Source: Dehalococcoidia bacterium (GTDB lineage Bacteria > Chloroflexota > Dehalococcoidia > GIF9 > AB-539-J10). Taken from it: 64,000 nucleotides of DNA. Of the stretch, positions 44,559-55,543 are shown piece after piece. The stretch covers positions 52,627 through 116,626 of the forward strand of contig JAFGFT010000019.1 in the NCBI GenBank assembly GCA_016930935.1, written 5' to 3'. The position numbers and the translations under genes were made by a program. Every line of letters begins with the position of its first letter. The first letter of the stretch is position 1. The notes beneath the pieces are model-generated. The model did not search any database and had not been told where the DNA came from. It was given only the letters and a program-made list of their open reading frames with translations.

Positions 44559-45623
44559 ATGCCGCCAACGGGAGACTGGAAGTTCAGAGTTGTGCTGCCC
44601 ATGGCAGTGGTAAATGAGGCCGCGAAATATCCAGATAGATTTGACGAGATGGGCGTGGCCTTCGAGGGCCATCTCTGTCATTCCGAGGATGAGGTCATTG
44701 AACTGGCGTGTGATGCGGACGCGATTATCACAGAGGGCAGCCAGGTACCCATACCGCGCCGGGTAGTCGAGAACCTTGCGAAATGCAGGATTATCGCCGG
44801 CACGCAGATAGGATACGACAGCATCGATATCATCGCAGCCGCTGAGCGCGGCATCCTGGTCACCAATGTTCCGGGCTACTGCATTGAAGAAGTCAGCGAC
44901 CACGCAATGGCTCTCATTCTCGCGTGCTCCAGGAGAATCGTGGCTCTGAACAACTCCGTAAAGAACGGAGCCTGGGGCTACGGACCACATTCCTCTGCCG
45001 TCAAGGACGTCATACGCCCCGGAATAGGTCGTTTGCGCGGTCGGACGCTCGGGCTGTTCGGATTCGGTGCCATATCGAGGACTCTGGTGCCCAAGGCCGA
45101 AGGGTTTGGACTCCGCATCATCGCCTGTGACCCCTATGCTGATGCCTCGATAGCGGCTGGCAAGGGTGTCGAAATGGTTGACTGGCCGACGTTGCTGGCA
45201 GAGTCAGATTACCTGTCAATCCACGCCGCCTATGGTCCTGAGACAAGGAAAGTCTTCAACCGGGAAGCGTTCAAGGCGATGAAGACTTCCGCTTGCCTGA
45301 TAAACACCGCGCGCGGAGGATTCATAGATGAGGCAGCCTTGTTTGAATCCTTGAAAGCAGGTCGTCCTTCCATGGCGGCACTGGACGTGCTTATCACCGA
45401 ACCTCCGTCCGCCAACCCCTTGTTGTCATTGGACAACGTCATCTGCACAGGGCACCTGGCATTCTTCTCCCCGGAATCGCTAGAGGCACAATGGAGACGC
45501 CCCTCTGAAGAGGTTCTGCGTGTGCTGCGAGGCGAATGGCCGACTGCCATCGTGAATCCCATGGCGAAGGAGAGGTTCGTTGAGCGCTGGGGCGAGATGC
45601 TCGAGCCATCCGTGAGTCAGTAG
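44559..45623 (+). CDS. D-isomer-specific 2-hydroxyacid dehydrogenase, C-terminal-binding-protein-like
   Basis: A 354-residue dehydrogenase. The dinucleotide loop is LFGFGAISRTLV, with an Asp following the second strand (IACDPYADA), suggesting NADH. Catalytic Arg is in NTARGGFIDE, Glu in LITEPPSANP and His in ICTGHLAFFS, where the usual H-I-G is HLA. It is more like CtBP/phosphoglycerate-dehydrogenase relatives than the enzyme at 11509. A TTGAGGAGGG site precedes the ATG and a TATACAAT-like -10 lies about 50 bases upstream. Its substrate is unknown. Confidence 0.82.
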   Translation: MPPTGDWKFRVVLPMAVVNEAAKYPDRFDEMGVAFEGHLCHSEDEVIELACDADAIITEGSQVPIPRRVVENLAKCRIIAGTQIGYDSIDIIAAAERGILVTNVPGYCIEEVSDHAMALILACSRRIVALNNSVKNGAWGYGPHSSAVKDVIRPGIGRLRGRTLGLFGFGAISRTLVPKAEGFGLRIIACDPYADASIAAGKGVEMVDWPTLLAESDYLSIHAAYGPETRKVFNREAFKAMKTSACLINTARGGFIDEAALFESLKAGRPSMAALDVLITEPPSANPLLSLDNVICTGHLAFFSPESLEAQWRRPSEEVLRVLRGEWPTAIVNPMAKERFVERWGEMLEPSVSQ

Positions 45624-45821
45624 CCTGCCCTTCCTTAGCATGTCTGTCGCCGCGCGGTGAGTTGGACACGGTTCCTTTACCTGCGTGCTGCCGGCACTCA
45701 CATGGACGGATGTCATGGTCTTGTATCGTCTACCCGCTGCTTTTCGACTGTTGATGGCGGACAGGAAGTAACTCTCCAGTATATAATCGCCAGCATTACC
45801 GACAAGAGGAGGGTTCTGACC

Positions 45822-46172
45822 ATGTCTTCAACAGCGGACTTCAAGGGGCTACTCGACCAACTCGAAACCATGAAGGGAGAGGTGGCGAGTCAGGACCCTG
45901 AATTCCTGGCAGCGTGGACCCAGCTAAGCCAACAGGCAAAGAAAGAAGGCGCGCTCAGCACCAAGACGAAGGAACTGATTTGCGTGGCACTCGGTCTTGC
46001 AGCCCGCTGCAACTACTGCATCGCGTCTCACGTGAAGAAGTCTGTCGAACTCGGCGCGACACGAAGTGAGATTATCGAGGCTGGCTTCGTGGCCGTATCG
46101 ATGGGCGGGGGCCCATCTCTCGCCTACCTTACCCAGGTAATAGAGGCGTGCGACGAGTTCGGCGCGCGCTGA
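45822..46172 (+). CDS. Carboxymuconolactone decarboxylase/AhpD-like protein
   Basis: A 116-residue all-helical protein with the CMD/AhpD core: LSTKTKELICVALGLAARCNYCIASHVKKS, in which the Cys-x-x-Cys and His form the AhpD-type redox site. Such proteins reduce peroxide or disulfides, or act as thiol-dependent decarboxylases. The ORF track start at 45657 is upstream of a TATATAAT -10; ATG 45822 has an AGAGGAGGG site. It follows the hydroxyacid dehydrogenase by about 200 bases. Confidence 0.85.
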   Translation: MSSTADFKGLLDQLETMKGEVASQDPEFLAAWTQLSQQAKKEGALSTKTKELICVALGLAARCNYCIASHVKKSVELGATRSEIIEAGFVAVSMGGGPSLAYLTQVIEACDEFGAR

Positions 46173-46191
46173 AACCGTTTCTCTCGAGTCG

Positions 46192-47403
46192 TCAGGCCCG
46201 TCGTATGAGTGGGTGACGGGCGAGCAAGCCTATTCCGAAGCTCATGCCCGCGCTCACAACGAAGACAGTTGAGAGTCCGGTGGTATCCGCTATCAGCCCG
46301 GAAACCATTGGCCCTGCCATCATCCCTGCCGCGTAGACGGCCTGATACACGCCCATTGCTGTCGCACGCGCTCCTGGCGGGGCGGACCTGATGCTCAACA
46401 CCATCAGCAATGTTGCAAGGCAGCCTCGCCCGAACCCACTCACCAGTTGTACCGCCGCGAGTTCTGCCGGTACACGAGTATGTGGCACGAGCAGCAGTGA
46501 CAATCCCAGCACGCCAGCCCCCACAATAAGCGCCCGAGAGTAGCCGATTCGGTCGGCCAGGCGCACCGACGTATACGCAGCAACGGCGGCCCCACCGAGC
46601 GTAAGCATCGTGATGGCGCCGAGCTGACTACTCGACGCGCCGATACGTGCTCCGTAAACGGGAACGAATCCGAATACGCTTGCGAAGTTCGCGAACTGCA
46701 GCAGGATTGCCATCACCGCGCTTGCGATGAGCAACGGACTGGATGCAACCCGAACAAACTGATGCCTGACAATAGCGCCCACGTCCGCAAGCGGTTCCCT
46801 GACAAACGCAAGCACCACGAGGCCACATATCCCGAGCGCCGCGGCGCCGTAGAACGCCGCTGTATACCCACCAGCCTCGGCAATCAGACCGCCTGAGCCT
46901 GTAGCGACAACCAGCGCCACCTGGTTCACCGCGTTTATCGTCCCTATCGCCCGCGATGACTCACCAACTGCATAGTACCTGGTGAAGAACACGGTGAACG
47001 CAACCCATCCGGCCGCCCCGACTCCCGTGGATGCGCGCGCCAGTGCCAGAGACCAGCCTCCTCCAGCGACCGCGAGCCCTACCGCACCCGCTACACACGT
47101 CAACAGACTGAGTGCAATTAGTGGCTTTCGCCGCGAGACTGAATCGAAGTACAGGCCGACCGGTATTCTCAGGAGGAGCTGGGGAAGTGCATACGAGGCA
47201 ATCACCACTCCAACCATGGACATCGTGCCGACCACCGACTCCGCGTAGACGGGGAGTATCGGCACATACAGATACAGCGATGTCCAATAGAAGAAGGTAG
47301 CCAGACAAAAGAGCTGACGGTTTCTTCTGATGGACCGCCCGTCACTACAGGAAGGGTCGCAATGTGGATGAACTGATGAGTCAACTGACATGCAGACGGC
47401 CAT
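46192..47403 (-). CDS. MFS transporter
   Basis: A membrane carrier of about 403 residues with 12 hydrophobic segments and the drug/sugar type MFS signature PVGLYFDSVSRRKPLI between helices 2 and 3 and VRLADRIGYSRAL in the second half. Substrate cannot be predicted. The start is uncertain among ATG 47403, ATG 47391 and the upstream GTG 47424. It converges on the AhpD-like gene (19 bases apart) and is divergent from the HD gene. Confidence 0.75.
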   Translation of the reverse strand: MAVCMSVDSSVHPHCDPSCSDGRSIRRNRQLFCLATFFYWTSLYLYVPILPVYAESVVGTMSMVGVVIASYALPQLLLRIPVGLYFDSVSRRKPLIALSLLTCVAGAVGLAVAGGGWSLALARASTGVGAAGWVAFTVFFTRYYAVGESSRAIGTINAVNQVALVVATGSGGLIAEAGGYTAAFYGAAALGICGLVVLAFVREPLADVGAIVRHQFVRVASSPLLIASAVMAILLQFANFASVFGFVPVYGARIGASSSQLGAITMLTLGGAAVAAYTSVRLADRIGYSRALIVGAGVLGLSLLLVPHTRVPAELAAVQLVSGFGRGCLATLLMVLSIRSAPPGARATAMGVYQAVYAAGMMAGPMVSGLIADTTGLSTVFVVSAGMSFGIGLLARHPLIRRA

Positions 47404-47523
47404 TCTATCACTGTACGTTTGCACGCGTCAGAAGCCGGTCTCGCGGTGTGTCCGGTTGCCTGCGAAACACTATCAAGCTATAGTCTAGGCTGAAAGATTG
47501 TCACTCCCAGGGAGGCAGGAAAC

Positions 47524-48090
47524 ATGCAGGAACACATCCCGTCCCATGATGAAGCCCTCGCCGTACTCAAGGAATTCAACAAAACCGACGGTCTACTCAA
47601 ACACGCCTACTCAGTGGAGGCAGTCATGCGGTACATTGCCCGCAAGCGTGGCGAAGACGAGGAAAAGTGGGCTATCGTGGGACTCATACACGACCTCGAT
47701 TACGAAAGGTACCCGGCAGAGCATTGCAAGAAGACGCGAGAGATTCTCTCCGAGCGGGGCTGGCCGGAGGAATACATACAGGCTGCCGTCTCACATGGAT
47801 GGGGCATCTGTACTGACGAAGAGCCCACGTCGGATATGGCGAAGACCCTGTTCGCTGTGGACGAACTGACGGGACTAATCGCGGCAGCCGCGCTCGTCAG
47901 ACCTTCAAAAAGCGTGTCTGACATGGAAGCCAAATCTGTCGTCAAAAAGTGGAAGGACAAGTCGTTCGCAGCTGGAGTGGACCGGTCGATAATCGACAAA
48001 GGTATGGAGCGACTCGGCGTCGAACGCAACGAATTGATTACGGACTGCATCATGGGCATGCGCGAGGCCAGAGAGCAGATAGGTCTCTAG
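47524..48090 (+). CDS. HD-domain hydrolase
   Basis: A 188-residue HD-superfamily protein of the small YedJ/YqeK-like type that hydrolyses phosphate esters. The metal-binding residues are visible as His in LLKHAYSVEAVM, the HD pair in LIHDLDYERYP, and a later Asp in LFAVDELTGLI. A clear GGGAGG site precedes the ATG; a TATAGT -10 lies about 45 bases upstream. Its substrate is unknown. Confidence 0.8.
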   Translation: MQEHIPSHDEALAVLKEFNKTDGLLKHAYSVEAVMRYIARKRGEDEEKWAIVGLIHDLDYERYPAEHCKKTREILSERGWPEEYIQAAVSHGWGICTDEEPTSDMAKTLFAVDELTGLIAAAALVRPSKSVSDMEAKSVVKKWKDKSFAAGVDRSIIDKGMERLGVERNELITDCIMGMREAREQIGL

Positions 48091-48103
48091 ACCCCAGCCG
48101 CTA

Positions 48104-50023
48104 TCACAGCGCCTCTCCCACCGCGTAACCGTCCCGCACCGCCTCTGCGATTGCCTGCGGTGCTACGCAATCGCCTATCGAGTGAAGTTCAGGCACCTTG
48201 CCCCTGAGTCCCTCATACAGGCTCATATCGGCTACAGCACCTGAGGCAAGAACGAAGGTATCCGCCTCCAGTATTCGCGTGGCCCCATCAGGTGTTTCGA
48301 TTACGAGTCCTCCTGGCAGCATCTCCTGATAGCGCACTCCCGGCAGCAAGACAACGCCTTTCTTCCGCAATCTCTCCAGGAAGAACGGGCGCAGCGACGG
48401 TCCGATACTGGTTGCCATTTCCTGTCCACGCCGCACCACCGTGACAGTCTTGCCCTGCTCCACAAGGTATTCGGCGGTTTCGCAGCCAACCAATTCGCCA
48501 CCTATGACAACCACCCGCTTCCCAACCTTGACAGTCCCGTTCAATGCATCTCCTGCACTCACAGCGGCTGTTGACTCCAGCCCCGGAATTGCAGGTATTA
48601 CATTCTTTGGCCCTGTCGCCACGACAACTGCATCGGGATGGAACCTCTGAACCGACTCCACCGTCGCTTCCTCGCGACAATGGACCGTGACGCCGAGCCG
48701 ATGCAGCTGAGACTCGAGATAGCGAGTGAAAAACCCTATGGCATCCTTGTGCGGAGGGACTGCGGCCTGCAGCAACTGTCCTCCCGGCGTGCTGCTCTTC
48801 TCCCACACGGTGACATCATGCCCCCTGCGCGCTGCCACCAACGCCGACGTCATCCCAGCCGCCCCTGCCCCCACTATGAGCACCTTCTTTGGCACCGCAG
48901 GTGCCGGTGGCAGAGATTCGTGGTCTCGTGCCAGCTTCGGGTTGACCTGACACCGGATTCCGACAATATCCGGGTTCTGCAGGGTATCCCGACAGTGCAT
49001 GCAGACAATGCAGGGAACGATATCTTCTTCCCGTCCGACTGCCAGCTTGTTCGGCAGTTCCGGGTCAGCCAGTAGCGCCTTGCCTATCGCAATGAGGTCA
49101 GCATCGCCTTCACCCAGAATGCGTTCAGCACTCTCAGGGGTTATACGCCCGACCACCATTACCGGCACTGAAACCACCTGCTTCACCGCAGCCGCGAGAT
49201 GCTGGATAACTGCAGGTTTGAAGACTGCGGTCGTTCTATTCGTCGGTGTGCTGGGACCGTAGGAAGACACGTTGATAGCGATTGAACCCGCCCGCTCCGC
49301 GAGCTTCGCCACTTCCAATCCTTCCTCTAGTGAGGTTCCTCCCTCAACTCCGTACTCGCGTGCATTCGTCCTCACCCATACGGGATAGGTGGAACCTGTT
49401 GCAGCCCTGACGGCCTCCAGAACCTGCACAAGGAAACGGACGCGATTGGAGACTCCACCTCCATACTCATCACCGCGCTTGTTGGCGGCTGCGGAGATGA
49501 ACTGGTCGATCAAATAGCCATGCGCACCGTGCAATTCCACCGCGTCGAAGCCTGCCTCCTTCGCCCTGACGGCAGCGCGCGCGAAGGATTTCACAACCTG
49601 TCCTATCTGCTCCTTGCTCAACTCAGCCGGCAACACACCTCCGGCACCAGCTATGGCAGACGGCCCAACCGGTTGTATGCCCGTCAGCGCCGGCTTCGCC
49701 ATGCGGCCCCCATGATGCAGCTGAATCGCGGCTACCGCGCCATGTCGCTTGATGACTGCGGCGAGTTCGCTCAGTCCAGACAGTAGTGTGTCTTCGTAGA
49801 TGCCAAGTTGATTCGAGAACGCCTGTGCCACAGGTTCGATGTAGGTTGCCTCGACAATGATGAGTCCGGTGCCACCCCTGGCGCGTGCTTCATAGTGGCC
49901 GAGGAGTTGCTCCGTCACCTGCCCGACAGTATCAGCGTACTGAGTCGTGATTGGCGCCAGTACGATTCTGTTACGCAGAGACAGCGGTCCCAACTGAAAC
50001 GGTTCGAGAACACGCCTAGTCAT
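48104..50023 (-). CDS. Old-yellow-enzyme type NADH:flavin oxidoreductase with FeS and FAD domains
   Basis: A 639-residue enzyme like 2,4-dienoyl-CoA reductase (FadH), trimethylamine dehydrogenase and BaiCD-type reductases. The FMN TIM barrel covers residues 1-340 (NRIVLAPITTQYAD, QLHHGGRMAKP, ELHGAHGYLIDQFISAAANKR). A [4Fe-4S] cluster follows, CIVCMHCRDTLQNPDIVGIRC (Cys-x2-Cys-x3-Cys-x-n-Cys). The C-terminal half binds FAD (VLIVGAGAAGMTSAL) and NAD(P)H (VVVIGGELVGCETAEYL). It reduces activated double bonds of an enone, dienoyl-CoA or similar, in the cytoplasm; which one is unknown. Domain order is complete. Confidence 0.9.
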   Translation of the reverse strand: MTRRVLEPFQLGPLSLRNRIVLAPITTQYADTVGQVTEQLLGHYEARARGGTGLIIVEATYIEPVAQAFSNQLGIYEDTLLSGLSELAAVIKRHGAVAAIQLHHGGRMAKPALTGIQPVGPSAIAGAGGVLPAELSKEQIGQVVKSFARAAVRAKEAGFDAVELHGAHGYLIDQFISAAANKRGDEYGGGVSNRVRFLVQVLEAVRAATGSTYPVWVRTNAREYGVEGGTSLEEGLEVAKLAERAGSIAINVSSYGPSTPTNRTTAVFKPAVIQHLAAAVKQVVSVPVMVVGRITPESAERILGEGDADLIAIGKALLADPELPNKLAVGREEDIVPCIVCMHCRDTLQNPDIVGIRCQVNPKLARDHESLPPAPAVPKKVLIVGAGAAGMTSALVAARRGHDVTVWEKSSTPGGQLLQAAVPPHKDAIGFFTRYLESQLHRLGVTVHCREEATVESVQRFHPDAVVVATGPKNVIPAIPGLESTAAVSAGDALNGTVKVGKRVVVIGGELVGCETAEYLVEQGKTVTVVRRGQEMATSIGPSLRPFFLERLRKKGVVLLPGVRYQEMLPGGLVIETPDGATRILEADTFVLASGAVADMSLYEGLRGKVPELHSIGDCVAPQAIAEAVRDGYAVGEAL

Positions 50024-50062
50024 GGCTATTTCCCTCCACTCGCGTTCGGCCCAGCAAGAACT

Positions 50063-51013
50063 CTACTCTGTCCCCAGATGTGAGCCCACGAAGTCGCTGT
50101 GACCACGGACGAATTCTTCCGCTGAGACCTCTCTCTTCCCTTCCATCTGGATGCGGTCGAGGGCAAGAACGCCCTCTCCTGTCACGACGCCGATTCCCCG
50201 GGGGAATGAGGCGTCCAGTTCGACCACCTTCCCAACATCTTCCCCAGACACAGAAGGAAGCGCCATGCCGCTCTGAATCTTCAGTCGCTTCCCCTTCCAT
50301 GTCGTGTGGCAACCGGGCCACGGGTGGTAGGCCCTCACTCTTCGCCAGAGACTGTCAGCTGACCGGGTCCAATCCATGATTCCATCTTTCGCGTGTATCA
50401 ACTCACTATAGGTTGCACGTGAATCATCCTGCGGTTCGGGAGTGATTTCACCTCGAATCCACTGATCGAGCGTCCGTGACAGGAGGTGGCTCCCCAGAGA
50501 TGACAACAGGAGCGTCAGACTCCCGGTCGTATCGATCTCCCGGATGGTGACTCGCTCCTGGCTCAGCACCGGGCCCGTATCCAGTCCCTCGTTCATGAGC
50601 ATGATTGATACGCCTGTCTCGCTATCTCCCTGCAGCAATGCCGCTGCCACCGGAGAAGGGCCACGGTGCCGTGGCAACAGAGAAGGGTGCACGTTGAGGC
50701 ACCCCAGTCGGGGCGTCGCCAGAACATCGGGCGGTAGAAGGTATGAGAACGCAGCCACGACAACAACGTCAGGCCGGAGTCCAGCGAGAAGGGCGACAGC
50801 TGCAGAGCCGCGCATCGTCTCCGGCTCAATCACGCGAAGTCCATAGTCGAGTGCGGCTTGCTTCACAGGAGAGGCCACTACCTGCCGACCTCGGCCGGAC
50901 GGTCGGTCGGGGCGCGTATACACAGCCACCACCTCATGACCACCCGCCACCAACAATTCCAGAATCGGCACGCCGAATTCCGGAGTTCCCATGTACACAA
51001 TACGTTGAGCCAC
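50063..51013 (-). CDS. fmt: Methionyl-tRNA formyltransferase
   Basis: Formylates initiator Met-tRNA with 10-formyl-tetrahydrofolate. The protein, about 316 residues, begins AQRIVYMGTPEFGVPILELL with the family GTPEF motif, then SYLLPPDVLATPRLGCLNVHPSLLPRHRG, where the catalytic Asn and His lie, and the C-terminal domain KVVELDASFPRGIGVVTGEG. I prefer GTG 51013 (residues before it are not conserved), 10 bases from the end of a -10 like box; the track's GTG 51022 and an ATG frame nearby are alternatives. It is divergent from dnaA. Confidence 0.92.
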   Translation of the reverse strand: MAQRIVYMGTPEFGVPILELLVAGGHEVVAVYTRPDRPSGRGRQVVASPVKQAALDYGLRVIEPETMRGSAAVALLAGLRPDVVVVAAFSYLLPPDVLATPRLGCLNVHPSLLPRHRGPSPVAAALLQGDSETGVSIMLMNEGLDTGPVLSQERVTIREIDTTGSLTLLLSSLGSHLLSRTLDQWIRGEITPEPQDDSRATYSELIHAKDGIMDWTRSADSLWRRVRAYHPWPGCHTTWKGKRLKIQSGMALPSVSGEDVGKVVELDASFPRGIGVVTGEGVLALDRIQMEGKREVSAEEFVRGHSDFVGSHLGTE

Positions 51014-51022
51014 GTGCTGCAC

Positions 51023-51052
51023 ATTTTCTGCGATTTATCTTGTTTATGTCAA
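51023..51052 (-). promoter_or_regulatory. fmt promoter, TTGACA-N18-GAAAAT
   Basis: Consensus -35 on the minus strand with GAAAAT 18 bases on; the -10 ends 10 bases before GTG 51013, predicting a leader of only a few bases. A palindrome lies just upstream of its -35. Confidence 0.4.
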
Positions 51053-51053
51053 A

Positions 51054-51069
51054 GGTTCCCTAGAGAACC
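51054..51069. promoter_or_regulatory. Near-perfect 16-base palindrome between fmt and dnaA
   Basis: GGTTCCCTAGAGAACC is a palindrome with one mismatched pair, lying next to the fmt -35 and about 135 bases before dnaA. It may be an operator for a dimeric regulator of either gene. Confidence 0.35.
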
Positions 51070-51205
51070 CCATTTCCAACTGCTAAATTTTGACCATGCT
51101 CGTTTCTCCCTCCAAGTTGCTTGAATTCCCCAGCATTCCTGCATAACTTCTCTCCCTTTTGCTATCCCTTGGTAACCGCATCTAGATGGGTCATTTGGAG
51201 GTCTG

Positions 51206-52540
51206 TTGGAGTCAGCGAACGAGACTTGGGTAAAGGCTTTAGGCGAACTGCAGACGCAGGTAAGCCGGGCAAATTTCAACACGTGGCTGAAGAACAGCCA
51301 CGGAGTATCCTTCCAGAATGGCGTATTCGTCGTTGGGACGCCAAGCGCATTCGTTGCAGAATGGCTGACAAAGCGTCTCCACTCTCTTGTGAAGAAGACG
51401 CTTACCCACGTCCTGGACACTGAGACCGAAGTCGAGTTCGTTGTTCGCGGCAAGACTACGCCCTCACCGAGAAAGCAATTGCAGTCTTCACTCGCTGACG
51501 GCGGCACAATCACCAGGTCGCGCACCGACCCACTTACTGCGCGATGTACATTCGACACTTTCATCGTGGGAAGTTGCAACCGCCTTGCGTATGCCACCGC
51601 CCTTGAGATTGCAGAGAATGCTTCGAGCACCTTCAATCCACTCTACATATACGGCAGTACAGGGCAAGGAAAGACCCACCTGCTACAGGCAATAGGACAC
51701 GCGGCACGCATGAACGGACGAGAGGTGCTCTATACCACTGCAGAACGCTTCACAGACGACTTCGTTTTGTCCGTGAAACAGAAGCGCGTTGAGGAGTTCA
51801 GTGCACGGTTCAGATCGCTGTCACTGCTCCTGTTCGACGACATACAGTTCCTGGCAAGCAAACGCCAGACTCTTCAGTGCTTCTATCACATTTTCGATGA
51901 GCTGCATCAGAACGGTTGTCAGATAGCACTTACCGGAGACAGCCATCCACGCGACATCCATATGCTTGGAGAGAAGCTTAGAAGCCGTATCGAAAGCGGA
52001 ATGGTGGCATCTATCCAGCCTCCCGAGTTCGAGACGCGACTCAGTTTCCTTGAGACGAAAGGAACTGAGTTCGATACCCCGATACCCCCGGATGCTCTCG
52101 GACTGCTCGCCGAGGAAGTACGTGGAAATATGCGGCAACTCGAAGGAGCCCTCGTATATCTTACTGCACACACCAGACTCACTGGAGACACAATCAGTAC
52201 ACAGTCTGTCCACAATCTGCTCACCAGTATCTCGTCCTCGAATGGAGACTTCAGAACGATACTCCAAGCAGTATCTGACTCTTTCGACGTCTCAATGGAA
52301 GACCTTCTCAGCACGAAGAGAGACAAGAAGACAGCTTTCGCACGACAGGTAGCGATGTATATTCTCCGAACCGAGACCGGCTGCTCCTTCTCTGCCATCG
52401 GCCACGAGTTGGGGAACCGCAATCATGCAACCGTCATGCATGGCTACAGGAAGGTCTCGGATGAGATTTCTGAAAACCACAAGCTTGCCAGGCAAATAGG
52501 CAGGATTCACGATCTCCTCTCATCCGAGAAGCAGTTGTAG
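51206..52540 (+). CDS. dnaA: Chromosomal replication initiator DnaA
   Basis: Binds DnaA boxes at oriC and opens the duplex. The 444-residue protein has the domain I segment (WVKALGELQTQVSRANFNTWL), a linker, an AAA+ domain with GSTGQGKTHLL (Walker A) and LLLFDDIQFLA (Walker B), and the domain IV DNA-binding helix-turn-helix with the signature GNRNHATVMHGYRKV. The start is TTG 51206, with a GGAGG site 4 bases upstream (short spacing). dnaN and recF, the usual neighbours, are not in the window; nadD and convergent gyrB follow. Confidence 0.95.
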   Translation: MESANETWVKALGELQTQVSRANFNTWLKNSHGVSFQNGVFVVGTPSAFVAEWLTKRLHSLVKKTLTHVLDTETEVEFVVRGKTTPSPRKQLQSSLADGGTITRSRTDPLTARCTFDTFIVGSCNRLAYATALEIAENASSTFNPLYIYGSTGQGKTHLLQAIGHAARMNGREVLYTTAERFTDDFVLSVKQKRVEEFSARFRSLSLLLFDDIQFLASKRQTLQCFYHIFDELHQNGCQIALTGDSHPRDIHMLGEKLRSRIESGMVASIQPPEFETRLSFLETKGTEFDTPIPPDALGLLAEEVRGNMRQLEGALVYLTAHTRLTGDTISTQSVHNLLTSISSSNGDFRTILQAVSDSFDVSMEDLLSTKRDKKTAFARQVAMYILRTETGCSFSAIGHELGNRNHATVMHGYRKVSDEISENHKLARQIGRIHDLLSSEKQL

Positions 52541-52873
52541 CAGCCAACTGCTACCAACTCCCATTTTGCGCAGGCCACTGCCGCCTCTGTCCGTGTACCG
52601 CTACACCCTCACACCAATGATGTGATACACACATGGATGATTGCTCACTTGTGAGCCATGACATAAGCGGGACATAAGAGGGTGTCAACAACATGTTGAT
52701 AGTCGCCCGATAGGCCTTGCATACACGGTCAACAACTGCTGCTATCAGTGGGATAGACTGTGCAGGAACCAATCCTGATTGTGCACTACTACTCGTTGTA
52801 CACCTCTCCTCTATCCCTATTATCTCTAATGATATAATCCTGTACCCATCTACTCTTGTGTATAAGGATAACA
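52541..52873. other. Candidate replication origin or regulatory gap between dnaA and nadD
   Basis: 333 bases with no gene. It has the tandem 11-base direct repeat GACATAAGCGG/GACATAAGAGG (52660-52681), the palindrome GCTCACTTGTGAGC (52643-52656), TCAACA-ACA-TGTTGA (52685-52699), GTCAACAAC repeated at 52684 and 52728, an AT-rich stretch with TATAAT (52833-52838), and one DnaA box match, TGTGTATAA (reverse of TTATACACA, 52857-52865). Position next to dnaA supports an origin, but only one good DnaA box is seen. Confidence 0.4.
52857..52865 (-). promoter_or_regulatory. DnaA box TTATACACA
   Basis: Exact match on the minus strand to the TTATNCACA consensus, overlapping the leader of nadD. A single site alone does not make an origin. 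Confidence 0.4.
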
Positions 52874-55431
<2,558 letters not shown>

Positions 55432-55507
55432 TTATGTCTCTAAACCGAGCAGTCACATGGGTAGTCATGGAGTGATGTGGTGGTGACTTGGCCGAGAACA
55501 CTACCGA

Positions 55508-55516
55508 ATTATAGCA
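55508..55516 (-). promoter_or_regulatory. Extended -10 element of gyrB, TGCTATAAT
   Basis: Minus-strand TGC followed by a perfect TATAAT, giving a leader of about 100 bases before the gyrB ATG. The -35 region is poor. It lies between hisS and gyrB. Confidence 0.5.
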
Positions 55517-55543
55517 TGTTTTGTGATAGCCCAGCTATGAGAC

